In this document: positions 19,561 through 29,927 of the stretch, piece by piece | Layout: every line of letters starts with the position of its first letter | How positions within the stretch are numbered: position 1 is the first letter of the stretch | Assembly: GCA_009767595.1 (NCBI GenBank) | Contig: VSDK01024297.1 | Span: forward strand, 540,241-604,240 | DNA length: 64,000 nt | Direction: 5' to 3' | Source: Symbiodinium kawagutii | Lineage: Eukaryota; Sar; Dinophyceae; Suessiales; Symbiodiniaceae | Program-made: the position numbers and the translations under genes | The notes under the pieces: generated by a model | Told to the model about the DNA's origin: nothing | The model's input: the letters and a program-made list of their open reading frames with translations, nothing else | Database searches by the model: none

Positions 19561-20419
19561 ACGTACCGGCCATCACTGGTGACTCCATTCACCATGTTCC
19601 ACCATCCTTCACCCGCGAGGACCATGATCAATCAGCGACGCGCTTGAATCAGCCATTGCCAGCTTCGGTTCACCAATGAAAACCAAAATCCACTAACCCA
19701 ACCAAAACAACATGGTGGTTTCTTAGTAGCTGCAGGCACCCACCCAATTTTGCATCCTTGGCAATAAGCAGCAAAACAAAATAAACCAAACATGTTTTGG
19801 GCCCCCCTGTTTTGACAAACACCTAGAACCGCACTATTGATGGATCAAATTTTGGTGTGCATGATGGCAGCGGCTGAATTCGTGGGGCATTGTTGACAAC
19901 GTTCAAGCATTACCCTGGTCTAAACGAACCGCTGGTGTGGACAACCACCAACTTTTGGATGGTTTGGCCTGTAGTCTCATTAACTTTGATTGGTTGGTTT
20001 AATGTCAGTATCAAAAAGGCAACCCCGTTATTTTGATCGGGCAACACAATTGACCATGCAAACCCTTGTTGTTACATGTGGCATTTTCTTCGCTTGATAT
20101 CAAGTAGTTCAAGCTTTGTTCAACGCACTATGGTTTGTTGGTGTTGAGAGGGTTTATCCCAATGTTATATTTGTTTTTAAACTGATGTGTATTTTGGGAT
20201 CAAAACTATCAATCTATATTGACTGTTTATTTCACAAACTATTTTTTATTTTGGGATCAGCATTTCAAGAAATAGTATGGGACCAGCATTTTTTTATATT
20301 GGGATCAGCATTTCACGTTTAAATGCAAATGGTTGATTCAAATGAATGGTTAATTTTTGGGATCAAACTATCTGTTTATTTCGAGATTGAGAAATTGATT
20401 TGGTGAAATGCTGATGACA

Positions 20420-20560
20420 AGCCAACTTGATGTTAAGATTCCTACCGCCTGGCCAGCATGGCATGACCCTTGATCTCCAGCCCGGTGCCCGACGTTGACC
20501 TTGACCGCAACCCATGGTCCACCATGGTCGATAGGCGCAGTTGCACATGATTGTGAAGGG
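20420..20560 (-). CDS. Weak exon-like island (minus)
   Basis: The minus frame APIDHGGPWVAVKVNVGHRA, GDQGSCHAGQAVGIL has a GTAGGA donor-like site inside its end. A GC-rich patch; alternative minus frames are open as well. Confidence 0.3.
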
Positions 20561-20880
20561 TTTAGTTTCTGGCAAACCAACGTGGAAGTTCAACATCTAC
20601 TATTCATAGCTGTTTTACCAATGAAAACCGTCGCTTATTAACTTCTAGGTTAGTTTTCAGTTTACCAGAGTGTATCCTGGATATCACCATCTCTATGTTA
20701 TTTCCACAGCCGCGGTGCCATTGTAATTGTTGACACCAGTATAATTCAGAAATTTGATTAACCAATAATTGCTATATACCAATCTGGGAACAATGACCAT
20801 CCGGCAGTTCCCAATCCAAGCCATGATCAACGGCCTATGAATCTTTAAACTAGTGCCCACCGTTAGGCGCAGTCACATGC

Positions 20881-20985
20881 GAGGCGTTGGTGCTTGAAGC
20901 GGGCGAACGATTGGCCCAAGTGATGAACGAGTTGCTGATGCACAGGACCAGCAGCTGGTGCTGGGGTACCAGGGCGTCCCATTTT
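20881..20985 (+). CDS. Exon-like island, unknown protein
   Basis: The frame EALVLEAGERLAQVMNELLM, HRTSSWCWGTRASH is followed by T-rich sequence. The helical first part is strongly coding-like. Borders are undefined. Confidence 0.4.
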
Positions 20986-21489
20986 TTTTTGGTGAAGGCC
21001 ATCATTGTCTATACATTGTATACCGGTATATCCGCAAAATTGATGGTTTCCTTTTTTTCATGGTTATATGTGTTTGTCTATACATTGTGTACCGACCATT
21101 CTTGGACAAACGCCTTTGGTCAAATATGGTGGTTCACCATGCTTAGAATTGGTTGTGAATAATTAATGCATGGATAAAACATGATAAAACAAGATTCAGT
21201 CTGATTCACCATGGTTCATAATGGCCATTAGTGTTCCATTGTGATAGATAAGGAATGTCAATTGTTGGTTCAAGTTTCATCATGGTGAATTTCAATAGTA
21301 GGTTCAAAAGGTTAAACCCAACAAATCCAGAAATAGCAAGGTTAAGACTTAGCAAGTGGTAATTTCTTGATTTGTTTGGTTCAAAGTCAACCCACATCAA
21401 CCCGTATAACCGTATGAACTGTAAGTGACTGCAGGCGGTTAGAACATGACGGCTTGGCTCCTTGCTGGTTCATAGCATTTGTAAGTTTG

Positions 21490-21648
21490 TTGGGTTTAGA
21501 TGCCCACCTGTCATCGGGGTCGACGCATCTACAACACCACCGCACATCAAACACTGGTAGTCACGGGTCGTTGATTGTTGAGGGAGGCCTTACCAACGAC
21601 CTTTTCGCGTACCATATCATTCCTTCTTGTGGCAAGCATATTGAGTGA
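21490..21648 (+). CDS. Exon-like open frame, unknown protein
   Basis: The frame LGLDAHLSSGSTHLQHHRTS, NTGSHGSLIVEGGLTNDLFA, YHIIPSCGKHIE ends at TGA. Possible terminal exon. No family is recognised. Confidence 0.35.
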   Translation: MGLDAHLSSGSTHLQHHRTSNTGSHGSLIVEGGLTNDLFAYHIIPSCGKHIE

Positions 21649-21696
21649 TTACACCAGTTGTTTTTTAAGAGGTTGTCACCGCTATCGCAACCATGA

Positions 21697-21921
21697 ATGG
21701 ACAAAACAAAGTGCAGCTGCAATGGGTCTTTGCTTGCAGGATTGCTTTTAACGATCCAATCAACATCACACAACCACACAGCGAAGGACATCAAAGGACT
21801 ACTCTTTATCAACGCAATCAAATATCCAAAAACAATCATGCTGCACGTGGCAGTCATATTGTTTTCGCTTGTTGAGTATCAATCATCATTGCTCATTGAA
21901 GATGAACTCATCAAACACATG
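21697..21921 (+). CDS. Exon-like open frame running into a B element
   Basis: The frame IKGLLFINAIKYPKTIMLHV, AVILFSLVEYQSSLLIEDEL, IKHM ends at the start of family B sequence (GACGTTTCTCAAAATAGG). It includes a hydrophobic segment. A minus-strand frame over the same bases is also open, so strand is not certain. Confidence 0.35.
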
Positions 21922-22107
21922 GACGTTTCTCAAAATAGGGGACCCACAATCATCCCAAATTGGCCAGTTTCATCTGATGAATGGGTGATTTGAAAGGGTC
22001 CCTCAATGTGAGAAGCACCTCAAAATAAAGGACCCACCCAAATCATCCATGATCAGTAAACCAACTATTATTGGGAACATCGGGAACCCCTATTTTGAGA
22101 AACCGCC
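21922..22107. mobile_element. Two adjacent family B elements
   Basis: GTTTCTCAAAATAGGGGACC, then GGGTCCCTCAATGTGAGAAGC, then a second copy with CTCAAAATAAAGGACCC and CCCCTATTTTGAGAAACCGC. The two copies share or abut one terminal repeat. Confidence 0.7.
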
Positions 22108-22169
22108 ATATACACAAGCCATCGCCGGCACCTTCCCACCATCGCCGTCATAGCCTTGGGGTCACCGTG

Positions 22170-22229
22170 GCGCGGTAGGAAACACGAAGCAGCGCCTCAG
22201 CTGCTAAGCCGTGGGTGGAGTTCGTAGCT
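22170..22229 (-). CDS. Exon-like island (minus) with splice-like borders
   Basis: On the minus strand CATCCCCAG precedes VNAATNSTHGLAAEALLRVS YRAT and a GTGACC donor follows. Short, but both borders fit. Confidence 0.35.
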
Positions 22230-22880
22230 GCGTTGACGACTGGGGATGGTGGTTACTACAACTGGCGTGCTGAATGATAGGGTTTAGTACTAGGCTAACT
22301 AAGGTTAAATACTGGTTTAAGACTTAGTTATACATACTTGTAAATCAGGGTTTCACTTGGGGATGGTGGTTACTACAGCTGAATGATAGGGTTGAAATAC
22401 TAGGGTTGACTGTGGTTTAACCGGCTGATAATGGTGGTTTCTAGAGCGAAACTGGTGACCGCCTATCATCCAGTTGATTTAGCAGGTTTGCTGCAGTAAC
22501 CAAGCCGCTAAGACTGGTGATTTATACGCTGGAATTAGTCAGCCATCATTAATCAACCAGCGGGACTGGTGGTTAATGCGCTGGTGAGCACACTGACACT
22601 CCAGGCACCAGCTTCATAGCTGACTGAAACATGGCTATTCCCAACAGCTGGATTATCATGGGAGCTGTGTTTGATCGACGGAGAGTAAAAACTTGATCAT
22701 GATCTAATGAGTCATGGGGACTGGTTAACGACCAAAGGTGGCCGTACGGGTGGATGAGTAGTGATGCTGGTGCATTTGACCGTTCATTCGATGATTTAGT
22801 GGTAATTACTTGTTTTACACCGGCTATAATGCTTTCTGCTGTGTTGGTAAATGCTGGTTGATGATACGGGCTGTAACTAA

Positions 22881-22997
22881 AAAGGTGTCCGGTGCTGGTC
22901 TTCGGAGTTGACGAACAGGAACAGGGTGGTAGCCCACAAAACCCTGGAACTGATTGAAGGTGATTTGGATCGAAAAATAGCCATGATGGTTGATTGA
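22881..22997 (+). CDS. Terminal exon-like island, unknown protein
   Basis: The open frame VRCWSSELTNRNRVVAHKTL, ELIEGDLDRKIAMMVD ends at TGA. A GTGATT site within it could instead be a donor. Good residue mix; no family is recognised. Confidence 0.4.
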   Translation, partial: KGVRCWSSELTNRNRVVAHKTLELIEGDLDRKIAMMVD

Positions 22998-23246
22998 CGT
23001 TGATTGCTTATTGCGTTGGATTGTCAGCAGAACTGATTCATATTAGATCAGCATCAATCATCAGAATTATAGCGGTCCGCCATCATAATAAAAACATATA
23101 GAAGCAGACATCAAATCAAGAATCCTAGCAATAATCTATAATCATGATGGATGCTCATGACTAATATGGTAATTTACATCAATCATAACAATAGTAGTCA
23201 ATCACCAATCATGATACTGTAAATTCTACATCAACTAAGGTCAACC

Positions 23247-23318
23247 GGTTGGTGGTTTCGACCTTTTTATTTGCCCTATTAAAGTTATTAATAACTGGTT
23301 GGTTGACTCAACTGAAAC
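23247..23318 (+). mobile_element. Degraded family C element next to an exon-like frame
   Basis: GGTTGGTGGTTTCGACCTTT, TAACTGGTTGGTTGACTCAA and CTGAAACCACG are family C phrases, but the terminal CAACCAG is lost. The coding-like frame at 23343 follows. Confidence 0.5.
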
Positions 23319-23342
23319 CACGCGGCTCGGCGTGACACCCAG

Positions 23343-23564
23343 CTGATGTATGAACAGTTCAAACTTGCGAATCCAACAGCTGATTTGACATTTGTTTATG
23401 CAAATGCATCCATCAGCAAGTTCGACGCACTGGTAGCGATGATGGACATCACCCGCGAGCGGGAGCTCTTGCCATCAGACCACGCTGCTTACCTCTACGG
23501 CCGGCAGGACGAAGGGCCGTACGAGGCGGTGATGCGCCAATGCAAGGACATGGTTGAGTCCTAA
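23343..23564 (+). CDS. Terminal exon, unknown protein
   Basis: After GACACCCAG the frame LMYEQFKLANPTADLTFVYA, NASISKFDALVAMMDITRER, ELLPSDHAAYLYGRQDEGPY, EAVMRQCKDMVES ends at TAA. Acidic, high-complexity and GC-rich toward the end, so one of the best single-exon calls here. The frame is open upstream (NHAARRDTQ) to the C-element remnant, so the acceptor could be slightly earlier. It looks like the C-terminal end of a soluble helical protein. No named family can be assigned by eye. Confidence 0.65.
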   Translation: MMYEQFKLANPTADLTFVYANASISKFDALVAMMDITRERELLPSDHAAYLYGRQDEGPYEAVMRQCKDMVES

Positions 23565-23599
23565 GGGATGATGGTGACCGTGATCATGCCGTCTGATAT

Positions 23600-23860
23600 C
23601 GCGGCGATAGCGCCCTCTATTGGGCGATAGCGCCCAAATCGCAGGCGCAGAAGAGATGCAGATCAAATGCGGGCCGAGCGTCCAGGGACGAGCGTCAAGG
23701 GCCTTGATGATTTTTTGCAGCGCAGATTTCGGCCTTGGGAGGGTTGAAGACTTGGCCGAATGGTTGTCTTGACGAAAAGATTTAGGCTTTGCTCGTGAGG
23801 ATTTGCGCTGTACCAGCGCGGGTTATCGCAAAGGCCAAAGAAAGGCTGAAACCACTAACC
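23600..23860. other. GC-rich region with a local repeat
   Basis: GGGCGATAGCGCCC-type sequence is repeated at about 23606-23640. A short frame AQISALGGLKTWPNGCLDEK I ends at TAG near 23782. Possibly the 3' flank of the exon above or a further exon. Confidence 0.3.
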
Positions 23861-23890
23861 ACCAATCAGTCAATCATTATTCGTTTTTAG

Positions 23891-23980
23891 GGGTATGACC
23901 ATATCCGCGATACCGTTAGCAACTTCGTCAGTCCCCCGATTCCTTTTCATTACTGGTTCTCTTTCTCAAGCGGTCAATAA
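23891..23980 (+). CDS. Terminal exon-like island
   Basis: Directly after TTCGTTTTTAG, a good pyrimidine-rich acceptor, GYDHIRDTVSNFVSPPIPFH, YWFSFSSGQ ends at TAA. 30 codons including the stop. No family is recognised. Confidence 0.4.
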   Translation, partial: GYDHIRDTVSNFVSPPIPFHYWFSFSSGQ

Positions 23981-24537
23981 AGATCAGATTCAGATATGGT
24001 GATTGCCGGTTGGTAAACTAACCCGGCGATAGAAAATCCATGAGAATCAACCATTTATAGTTGATTTGCTTGAGTTTCTTCAAAACATGGCAATTTGTCG
24101 TTGCCAGATTAGATCACCAGGGGGTACCGACTTTTGTCAATGAATGCCAATCATATCGCCATTGCCCTCTGGTAGATGCTGACCCCTTCTAGAATTGCGT
24201 TTTAAATGAAGCCGCTGCGAAGTCAGTTATAGTGTTTTCCAGGCCAGCCAGGTAACCACAATATTTCCAGTACTACGAGCCTCATTGTATAACCCTTGTC
24301 ATACTGGTTCTCCTCGTTGTCCAACCCTTAGTTTTGCTATAAACTGCGGATTTTCCAGCCAACCAGGTTACCAGATGATCATCGGGATAGCCCTTGTCAT
24401 CCTGGTTGTCCAAGGGTCATACTATCCTAGATGTCATACCGGTTGTCATCGTGGTTACCTTTTAATACATTTTAATACTATCCTGGTTGTCCAACCTTTT
24501 GTTTTGCTGCTTGCCCACTGCAACCCTGGCAGCCCAA

Positions 24538-24655
24538 CTGGCAGTGGGTCAGTTCACCAAGTACCCCTGGTTCTCCTATCATTGACATGTTTTTTTCCTT
24601 ATTATCGTTGGTTTCTATTCCCCACTATTGGATGGTTAATATTGGCCCATTAATC
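24538..24655. mobile_element. Family A inverted-repeat element
   Basis: TGGCAGTGGGTCAGTTCACC at the left, TAATATTGGCCCATTAATCA at the right. The interior CCCTGGTTCTCCTATCATTG matches other A copies. The ends are more diverged than usual. Confidence 0.55.
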
Positions 24656-24705
24656 ACTAACACCAACCATTGAATCCATAACCACCTATCATTGGTTGGT
24701 AAATC

Positions 24706-24949
24706 TTGCCCCAACTCGCCATCAAAAACCACCAGCTCCAGGGTCACAAGAACGGCCGCGGCCTGCACCACCCGCGCGTGTCGGCGACGAAGAATTTGGC
24801 CACGAATTTGCTCCTGGCGATTCCCACGGTGTCGCTTGGCAGCTGGTTGGGAGGCTGCGTGGCCAGGAGCCCGTTGGGTGTCCCTTTAAAGGGCCCTTCA
24901 ATACGGGGGAGCCAGGCCAGGAGCTACCAGGAATGGTGGAACCAGATGG
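24706..24949 (+). CDS. Exon-like island with GTAGTT donor
   Basis: A GC-rich block. The frame LPQLAIKNHQLQGHKNGRGL, HHPRVSATKNLATNLLLAIP, TVSLGSWLGGCVARSPLGVP, LKGPSIRGSQARSYQEWWNQ M ends at GTAGTTAG. Two other frames are open across the same GC-rich bases. This one has the most even composition. A hydrophobic segment lies at mid-length. No domain is recognised. Confidence 0.45.
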
Positions 24950-25422
24950 TAGTTAGGGTTTTTTTGGCATTGGTTAGATTTACTGTAGCCACTAGAACAT
25001 GAAGTTTAAGCAAAGGTTTTGATAAGCCACCAAGTGTCGTTGTTATAAGGTTTTGGCTATGGCTGAAGTATTGTTGGTATTCCACCGGTGTTTGATATTG
25101 AGAATTGTTTATGGTCAACCATTGTTAGTATTCAACCGTTTTGTGACCATAATAAACCATTGCTAGTGGTGATTATATATAGGCTTCACTTCTTTGCTCG
25201 GATCATATCACAACATTTTAATTTCCCGCAATATTTGGGATAGCCGGTTGATTGACACAAGTATTTCCAGATGGCTCGATGAACCACCAACCAGTAATGA
25301 TCAGTGCCGTCCATTGTTGATTTACCATTGGCAACCATCATTGACCATTTTTATCCATGATTAATTACCCATTGATAATCACTAATTGACCACCCTTGTG
25401 GCACAACAAGCCCACCAACCAG

Positions 25423-25590
25423 ACATCGGTCCATGGGTCGCTCTTCCAATCCCAGGCTGCTTTGGCTGCTGGCTTTGCATTGTCACTACCATGGCAAGTT
25501 GCACCTCGAGCGGCAGCGACATGTCTTTTTTTTTTCCCGGGGCAAGGCATCGCGCGTGGCAGGTGACAACAACATGCCGCTCTGCATATG
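25423..25590 (+). CDS. Exon-like island between C-like and B elements
   Basis: It starts after CCCACCAACCAG, a C-type end, and stops at GTAGTTTATCAGAATAGG, a B-type start. Two frames are open throughout: one through PWVALPIPGCFGCWLCIVTT and one through MGRSSNPRLLWLLALHCHYH, GKLHLERQRHVFFFSRGKAS. GC-rich. The choice of frame is open. Confidence 0.4.
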
Positions 25591-25690
25591 GTAGTTTATC
25601 AGAATAGGGGTGCCCCAAATATACTTGGTTTATTACTAATAATGATCAAGAGAGGATGATTTCGGGAGTACCCTATTTGAGAAAACCATC
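25588..25690. mobile_element. Family B inverted-repeat element
   Basis: ATGGTAGTTTATCAGAATAG at the left, TACCCTATTTGAGAAAACCA at the right, with TTGGTTTATTACTAATAATG inside. Confidence 0.7.
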
Positions 25691-25691
25691 G

Positions 25692-25805
25692 ATATATGTG
25701 CTTGTGGGTCAAAATTGACCATCAATTGTGGGAGATAGCAACCAACAATGGAATACAATGGTCAATGATATTGTACGCCAGGGGTGCAGGGTTTTGACCC
25801 ATCAT
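25692..25805. mobile_element. Family A element, diverged
   Basis: GTGCTTGTGGGTCAAAATTG at the left, CAGGGTTTTGACCCATCATA at the right. The internal GGTGCAGGG and AGCAACCAACAATGG are A-family phrases in reverse orientation. Confidence 0.55.
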
Positions 25806-25932
25806 ACTGAATCATACTATCAACTAATTGATGCTTTGTTTTTTTTTCCGGAATAATTAATCCCGATTAATTATATATACCAATCGGTTGATAACTACCT
25901 TATCAATACTATAACCACTAATAACCAATCAG

Positions 25933-26193
25933 TCATAAACTGAGTGGCAAAGCTTCCAGTTCACTGCTCAACGGTGAACTGCACCAAGCGGTTTGCGTAC
26001 CAAGGGGTTGATAATGAATTCTAGCGGCTAAGAACCAAGGTTGAAAACGATGAATAGACTTTGCATCATTGCTGATGACCATGGCTGGTGACCATGGTGA
26101 ACACTGGCCGACAATTGTTTTTACTAAGGCTAAATAAACATGTGCATCGCTGAACGCATCTGGGAAATAGATAGTCTTGACAGCAGCTGACAA
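25933..26193 (-). CDS. 86-codon open frame (minus), unknown protein
   Basis: Minus strand: MSAAVKTIYFPDAFSDAHVY, LALVKTIVGQCSPWSPAMVI, SNDAKSIHRFQPWFLAARIH, then YQPLGTQTAWCSSPLSSELE and TGA. High complexity with aromatic residues spread evenly. It could be a single exon with a natural stop. The ATG is preceded by an open frame of only a few codons, so a splice acceptor near the start is equally possible. No family is recognised. Confidence 0.5.
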   Translation of the reverse strand: MSAAVKTIYFPDAFSDAHVYLALVKTIVGQCSPWSPAMVISNDAKSIHRFQPWFLAARIHYQPLGTQTAWCSSPLSSELEALPLSL

Positions 26194-26329
26194 CTACGAA
26201 TGAATGCCAATCACTAGGCTTTGGATAACCAACCCGGTTGATGATGGTTTTCATGGTGACTAAAATGGTTCATGGATGATAACAAAGGCCTGCAGTTGTT
26301 ATCAATGTTTCATAGGCATGGTTGGCAAT

Positions 26330-26470
26330 GGCTTGAGATGAACAACGATCAAACAACGATCATGCTCACCCATCCTTGAGGAAACCAACATGGCTTCGAG
26401 TTGGTGCCATAGTTGATCATGTTTAAGCCTGTGAGTAGGCAACCACGCTGAAGCGTGGTTGATAATGATC
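26330..26470 (-). CDS. Weak exon-like island (minus)
   Basis: The minus frame HASAWLPTHRLKHDQLWHQL, EAMLVSSRM is followed by a GGTGAGC donor-like site. Moderately convincing. Confidence 0.3.
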
Positions 26471-26675
26471 CATTTATAATGAAGAATCATCGGGATTGCT
26501 CACGGTCAGCGTTGATACGAACCTTGTCCATGATGGTTAAGAACCATCTTTGTCACCATGTTCATCACCATAGTATTGGAGTCAATATCAATTACGATGA
26601 TATTAAGGTCAATACTCATGATCAGCTTTTCTGTTCAACACTACGGCTGACAAGAAACCCTTGTCAATAATGTAT

Positions 26676-26873
26676 ATCAGCCATGGAGGTCCCTACCAAC
26701 CAAACATCGGCACGAAACCGTGGCGGATGTGCACATATTTCCTTGCTACAATGAAACCATCCGCTTCATTGGAAGTACAATGTGGCGTCCGCTGGTTAGC
26801 TACATTGGTTTTTGACTCAGGTAACTACCGGGTATGGGAGATAAAACAAATCAAAGTTAACTTGGTATGTTAA
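26676..26873 (+). CDS. Exon-like open frame, unknown protein
   Basis: The frame SHGGPYQPNIGTKPWRMCTY, FLATMKPSASLEVQCGVRWL, ATLVFDSGNYRVWEIKQIKV ends at TAA. Coding character is best at 26680-26835; the last codons are AT-rich and may be intronic (GGTAACTACC at 26820 is a possible donor). Confidence 0.45.
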   Translation: MSHGGPYQPNIGTKPWRMCTYFLATMKPSASLEVQCGVRWLATLVFDSGNYRVWEIKQIKVNLVC

Positions 26874-26904
26874 ACGATAGTTACTTGGTACTTCCTAACA
26901 ACTG

Positions 26905-26964
26905 TTATTTGGTTAACATACCTTTTTGCTAAAACGATAGTTACTTGGTATGTTAACCAAATAA
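26905..26964. repeat. 18-bp perfect inverted repeat
   Basis: TTATTTGGTTAACATACC and GGTATGTTAACCAAATAA separated by 24 bp. The phrase ACGATAGTTACTTGGTA also occurs twice (about 26873 and 26933), so this is a small compound foldback. Confidence 0.85.
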
Positions 26965-27059
26965 AAGTTAGTTAGGGGTCCCACGCTGCACAGGTGGTAC
27001 ACTTTGCCAGAAGCCCAACACGATTTGCATCAATAGCAATTGTTGAGTTAATAACCATT

Positions 27060-27600
27060 AAACACATTCCCAACCGTTGCCAACCAATATCAACCAGAAA
27101 CCAACAATCAACCAATATCCCTTCACCATTGCAAACCATATTTATTTGCCATCAACCAACCATGCATTTACCATTGTCAAGCATTGGTCCAGCATTAGCC
27201 AACTATTGCCTAGCCATTCATCAACCCTTAATCAACAGTTGGTTGGCCATAATCAACCATCAGTTTACCATTCACGAAGCATTACTAGCCACTATCGATG
27301 GTCATGATCCCCTATCATTCACAAGTATCAATGGTCATAATCCTTATCAAAGCTTATGATAAACCCTTACAAACCACTGTGATCTCCACTATTCAACGAT
27401 CAGTTAGCCATTAGTGGACGTTCAAACCCTATCATTAATCCATGGATCAACCATTCATTATTTAACCATGCATCAACCACTAGGTAACCATTCAGTAAGC
27501 ATGGATGCTTCATCAATCAACCATTACTTTCATTACTTAACTAATGGATTAGTTAATCAATCATGGATGGTCAACCATTGATCAACCACTAAGTTCGCAT
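27060..27600. repeat. Degenerate ATCAACCATT satellite
   Basis: About 540 bp rich in ATCAACCATT/CAACCATTCA units. It generates low-information open frames (NHxST-rich) that should not be called genes. Confidence 0.75.
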
Positions 27601-27607
27601 GGTTCAG

Positions 27608-27721
27608 CCGCATGGATCGAGGCCAGCCATTTTCCAAAGCGTCGCCAGCCTCGCAGGTCCCAGCCAGGCCAATGGTGGGGGAGCATTGTATGCTTTACAT
27701 GAGAAATCGATGTGTTTGTAG
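27608..27721 (+). CDS. Terminal exon-like island
   Basis: After CATGGTTCAG, PHGSRPAIFQSVASLAGPSQ, ANGGGALYALHEKSMCL ends at TAG. 38 codons including the stop, GC-rich against AACCATT satellite flanks. The minus strand is also open. No family is recognised. Confidence 0.4.
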   Translation, partial: PHGSRPAIFQSVASLAGPSQANGGGALYALHEKSMCL

Positions 27722-28200
27722 AGATTCGTACATGTTTTACAAGGGTTAGGGGATGCAACTCCATTAATAATGGTTAACGGTGGGATAATAAGCAACAATA
27801 CATCAATTGTTGAGACAACTAAGGGTTGGTGGTTTTATTCATATTATGTGGCAATTATGTGTCATTATGTATGTGGGGTTGTGCCAACATAGTGATACCC
27901 CCAAAACTGATGATTTCCTACAAAAATGATCATTGTTTCTTGGTTTCTTGGTCACCCTCTTTTGGGACACACCCATGTGTATCATTCATAATTAGATTTG
28001 TTTCAAATTATGTATATTTGTAATACATTGTGTTTTTGTGTTGTTTTTATATGGATAATCATTAAAAAACACAAAATATTTATATACACATAAAGTGATG
28101 TTTTTCCTTTGTAAACGGCTTGGGTTCTTGGCAAACTGGCCACGGCAGGATATGTATATTGAACAGTTGAACATGATTTCATGCAATAGTAGATCCACTG

Positions 28201-28300
28201 CTGGTTAGTAATTTTAAACATTTTGTTTATTTTCACTAGTAATCATTAACAAATAGTTGGTTGACTCATATTTTTCATAGGGATTGAAACCACCAGCCAG
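28201..28300 (+). mobile_element. Family C element flush with an exon-like island
   Basis: CTGGTTAGTAATTTTAAACA at the left, GGATTGAAACCACCAGCCAG at the right, with CACTAGTAATCATTAACAAA and TTGGTTGACTCATATTTTTC inside. Exactly 100 bp. Confidence 0.8.
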
Positions 28301-28420
28301 TCGAGGTCTCAGAAACTGTGTACTTTTTTTGTCAGCACTTGTTGTTGGGAACCACAGCAGCTGATGCACAGAAGTTATGTAGATTTCTCTGCACATAGAG
28401 ATCATTTTGATATAACATAT
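28301..28420 (+). CDS. Exon-like island after a C element
   Basis: Directly after the element CAG, SRSQKLCTFFVSTCCWEPQQ, LMHRSYVDFSAHRDHFDITY is open in phase 0 and continues into the ATTT repeat. Composition changes from coding-like to simple repeat near 28420. No family is recognised. Confidence 0.4.
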
Positions 28421-28424
28421 GTAT

Positions 28425-28800
28425 TGTTTTTATCTATTTACTTCTTTATTTATTTATTGATGTATTTATGTGTTCATTTGTTTATCTATTTATTTATCTA
28501 TGTATTTTTGTATTGATTAATTCATTTATTGATTTATTCATGTTTATTTAGTTATGTGTTTCTTTTTTATTTATGTTTTGATTCATGTCTTGATTATTTC
28601 CGTATAAATTGTTTGCTTATTTGTTTATGTATGTATTGATTTATTTATGTATGTATTTATTTATTCATTTATTTTTGTATTTATGTACTTATTTATTTTA
28701 TCTATTCATGTATTTTTTCCATTTATGTGTTCATTTATTGATTCATTTTGTTTGATTTATTTTTGCATGTATTGTTTGTTTACACATATATTGATGCATA
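28425..28800. repeat. Degenerate (TTTA/TTTATG)n microsatellite
   Basis: About 375 bp of TTTATTTATTGATTTATG-type repeats. It produces Y/F/I-rich false open frames. Confidence 0.85.
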
Positions 28801-28838
28801 TATTCATACTATTTGCACACGTGCACAGACGGGTTTGA

Positions 28839-29159
28839 TCATCTCAATTCATCAGGACTTTCAGTGAGTTCTTTCCGAAGCCAATTGAGCAGCTGGTTTG
28901 TAGCAGCAACCACTCGGGTACTGAAACGTTCGCAACCGCGAAGTGATGGATGCCATCCCTGCTGGGTGAACAAACTCATTTGTTGTATGATTAATATGCG
29001 TCCATTCATGTCCTTCTGAGTACATGCATGCATACATCTGCGCATATTCATTTGTGTGTGCAAATCACGCGGAAAATGTTCAGTGATTGGTTTGTTTTGT
29101 ACTCCAACACCACGACACAAGAGCACCAATCCGTTGCCAAAGGACGAAGCCGACTGCAT
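28839..29159 (-). CDS. 106-codon open frame (minus), unknown protein
   Basis: Minus strand: MQSASSFGNGLVLLCRGVGV, then GRILIIQQMSLFTQQGWHPS, LRGCERFSTRVVAATNQLLN, WLRKELTESPDELR and stop. The C-terminal third is very coding-like and helical. The middle (MNMRRCMHACTQKD) is weaker and may be intronic. A plus-strand frame over the same region is open but looks like a shadow. Confidence 0.45.
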   Translation of the reverse strand: MQSASSFGNGLVLLCRGVGVQNKPITEHFPRDLHTQMNMRRCMHACTQKDMNGRILIIQQMSLFTQQGWHPSLRGCERFSTRVVAATNQLLNWLRKELTESPDELR

Positions 29160-29242
29160 ATGGTTGCATGATGATGTACGGATTTGTTCATGTTTGTTTG
29201 AATAGTCTACCCCCTATAGCTGGTTAGTCTTCATATTAATGG

Positions 29243-29340
29243 CTGGTTGGTGGTTTTATGTTTTTTATTTTCGCTATTATTAACAAATGATTGATTGGCT
29301 GACTTATTTTTTTCATAGGGGTGGTTCGACCACCAACCAG
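29243..29340 (+). mobile_element. Family C element flush with an exon
   Basis: CTGGTTGGTGGTTTTATGTT at the left, GTGGTTCGACCACCAACCAG at the right, with CGCTATTATTAACAAATGAT and TTTTCATAGGGG inside. 98 bp. The CAG is the predicted acceptor of the next exon. Confidence 0.85.
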
Positions 29341-29490
29341 ATGATGATCATGGCTCGGGAATGCTTGGGATGGCTGGGGGGAAGGCCCCCCCAGGTACCA
29401 ACAGGGCGGGCAATCAACTGATGGACCTTTTCACGCTGTCAACGATGGTGGACCCCGGCCTGGCCGGTGATGTAGCCATCACTAATGGTT
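29341..29490 (+). CDS. Exon after a C element, unknown protein
   Basis: After the element CAG, two bases complete a codon, then DDDHGSGMLGMAGGKAPPGT, NRAGNQLMDLFTLSTMVDPG, LAGDVAITNG runs to TGA. Glycine-rich and GC-rich, in sharp contrast to both flan​ks. The frame has no upstream start, as expected of an internal or terminal exon. No family is recognised. Confidence 0.6.
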
Positions 29491-29494
29491 GATT

Positions 29495-29593
29495 AAGTGG
29501 TGGGTGCTTTCAAACATTTTTTATTTTCCCTAGTAACTATTAACAAATGATTGGCTAACTAATATTTTACAAAGGGGTTGAAACCACCAACTA
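29495..29593 (+). mobile_element. Family C element
   Basis: AGTGGTGGGTGCTTTCAAAC at the left, GGGTTGAAACCACCAACTAG at the right, with TTTTCCCTAGTAACTATTAA inside. It begins just after the exon-like island at 29341-29490, so C copies lie on both sides of that island. Confidence 0.75.
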
Positions 29594-29927
29594 GTTCATG
29601 GTTGATTAATGATTGGCTGATGATTTATGATGGTTAATGATGGTTTTCAATGCTTGATTAGTGATTGAGGAATGGTTTATGATGGTTAATGATGCTTAGT
29701 GATGGTTAATCATGATTAACTCGTCATGGTCAAGTCACTCATGGTTTCAAACTTGTTTAAAGGGTTGCTAATGATTGACTAGGTAGTGACCGGGCAATAG
29801 TTGACTGATGGCTAAGAGCTATTGGTTCATGATTGATAATCGGGGATCTACCTACGACATTGTTATTTGGGGGTTGTCTAGGGGATAAGAACCAATAGTA
29901 AGGGATGATTTGCATACTACCGTATAA

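Noticed and set aside
24240-24660. 122-codon plus frame with many hydrophobic residues (24285-24653)
   Set aside because: It is built from repeats of CCTGGTTGTCCAACC-type sequence and part of a family A element; not a credible membrane protein.
28600-28840. Plus-strand frame rich in Y, F and I
   Set aside because: Produced by the TTTA/TTTATG microsatellite.
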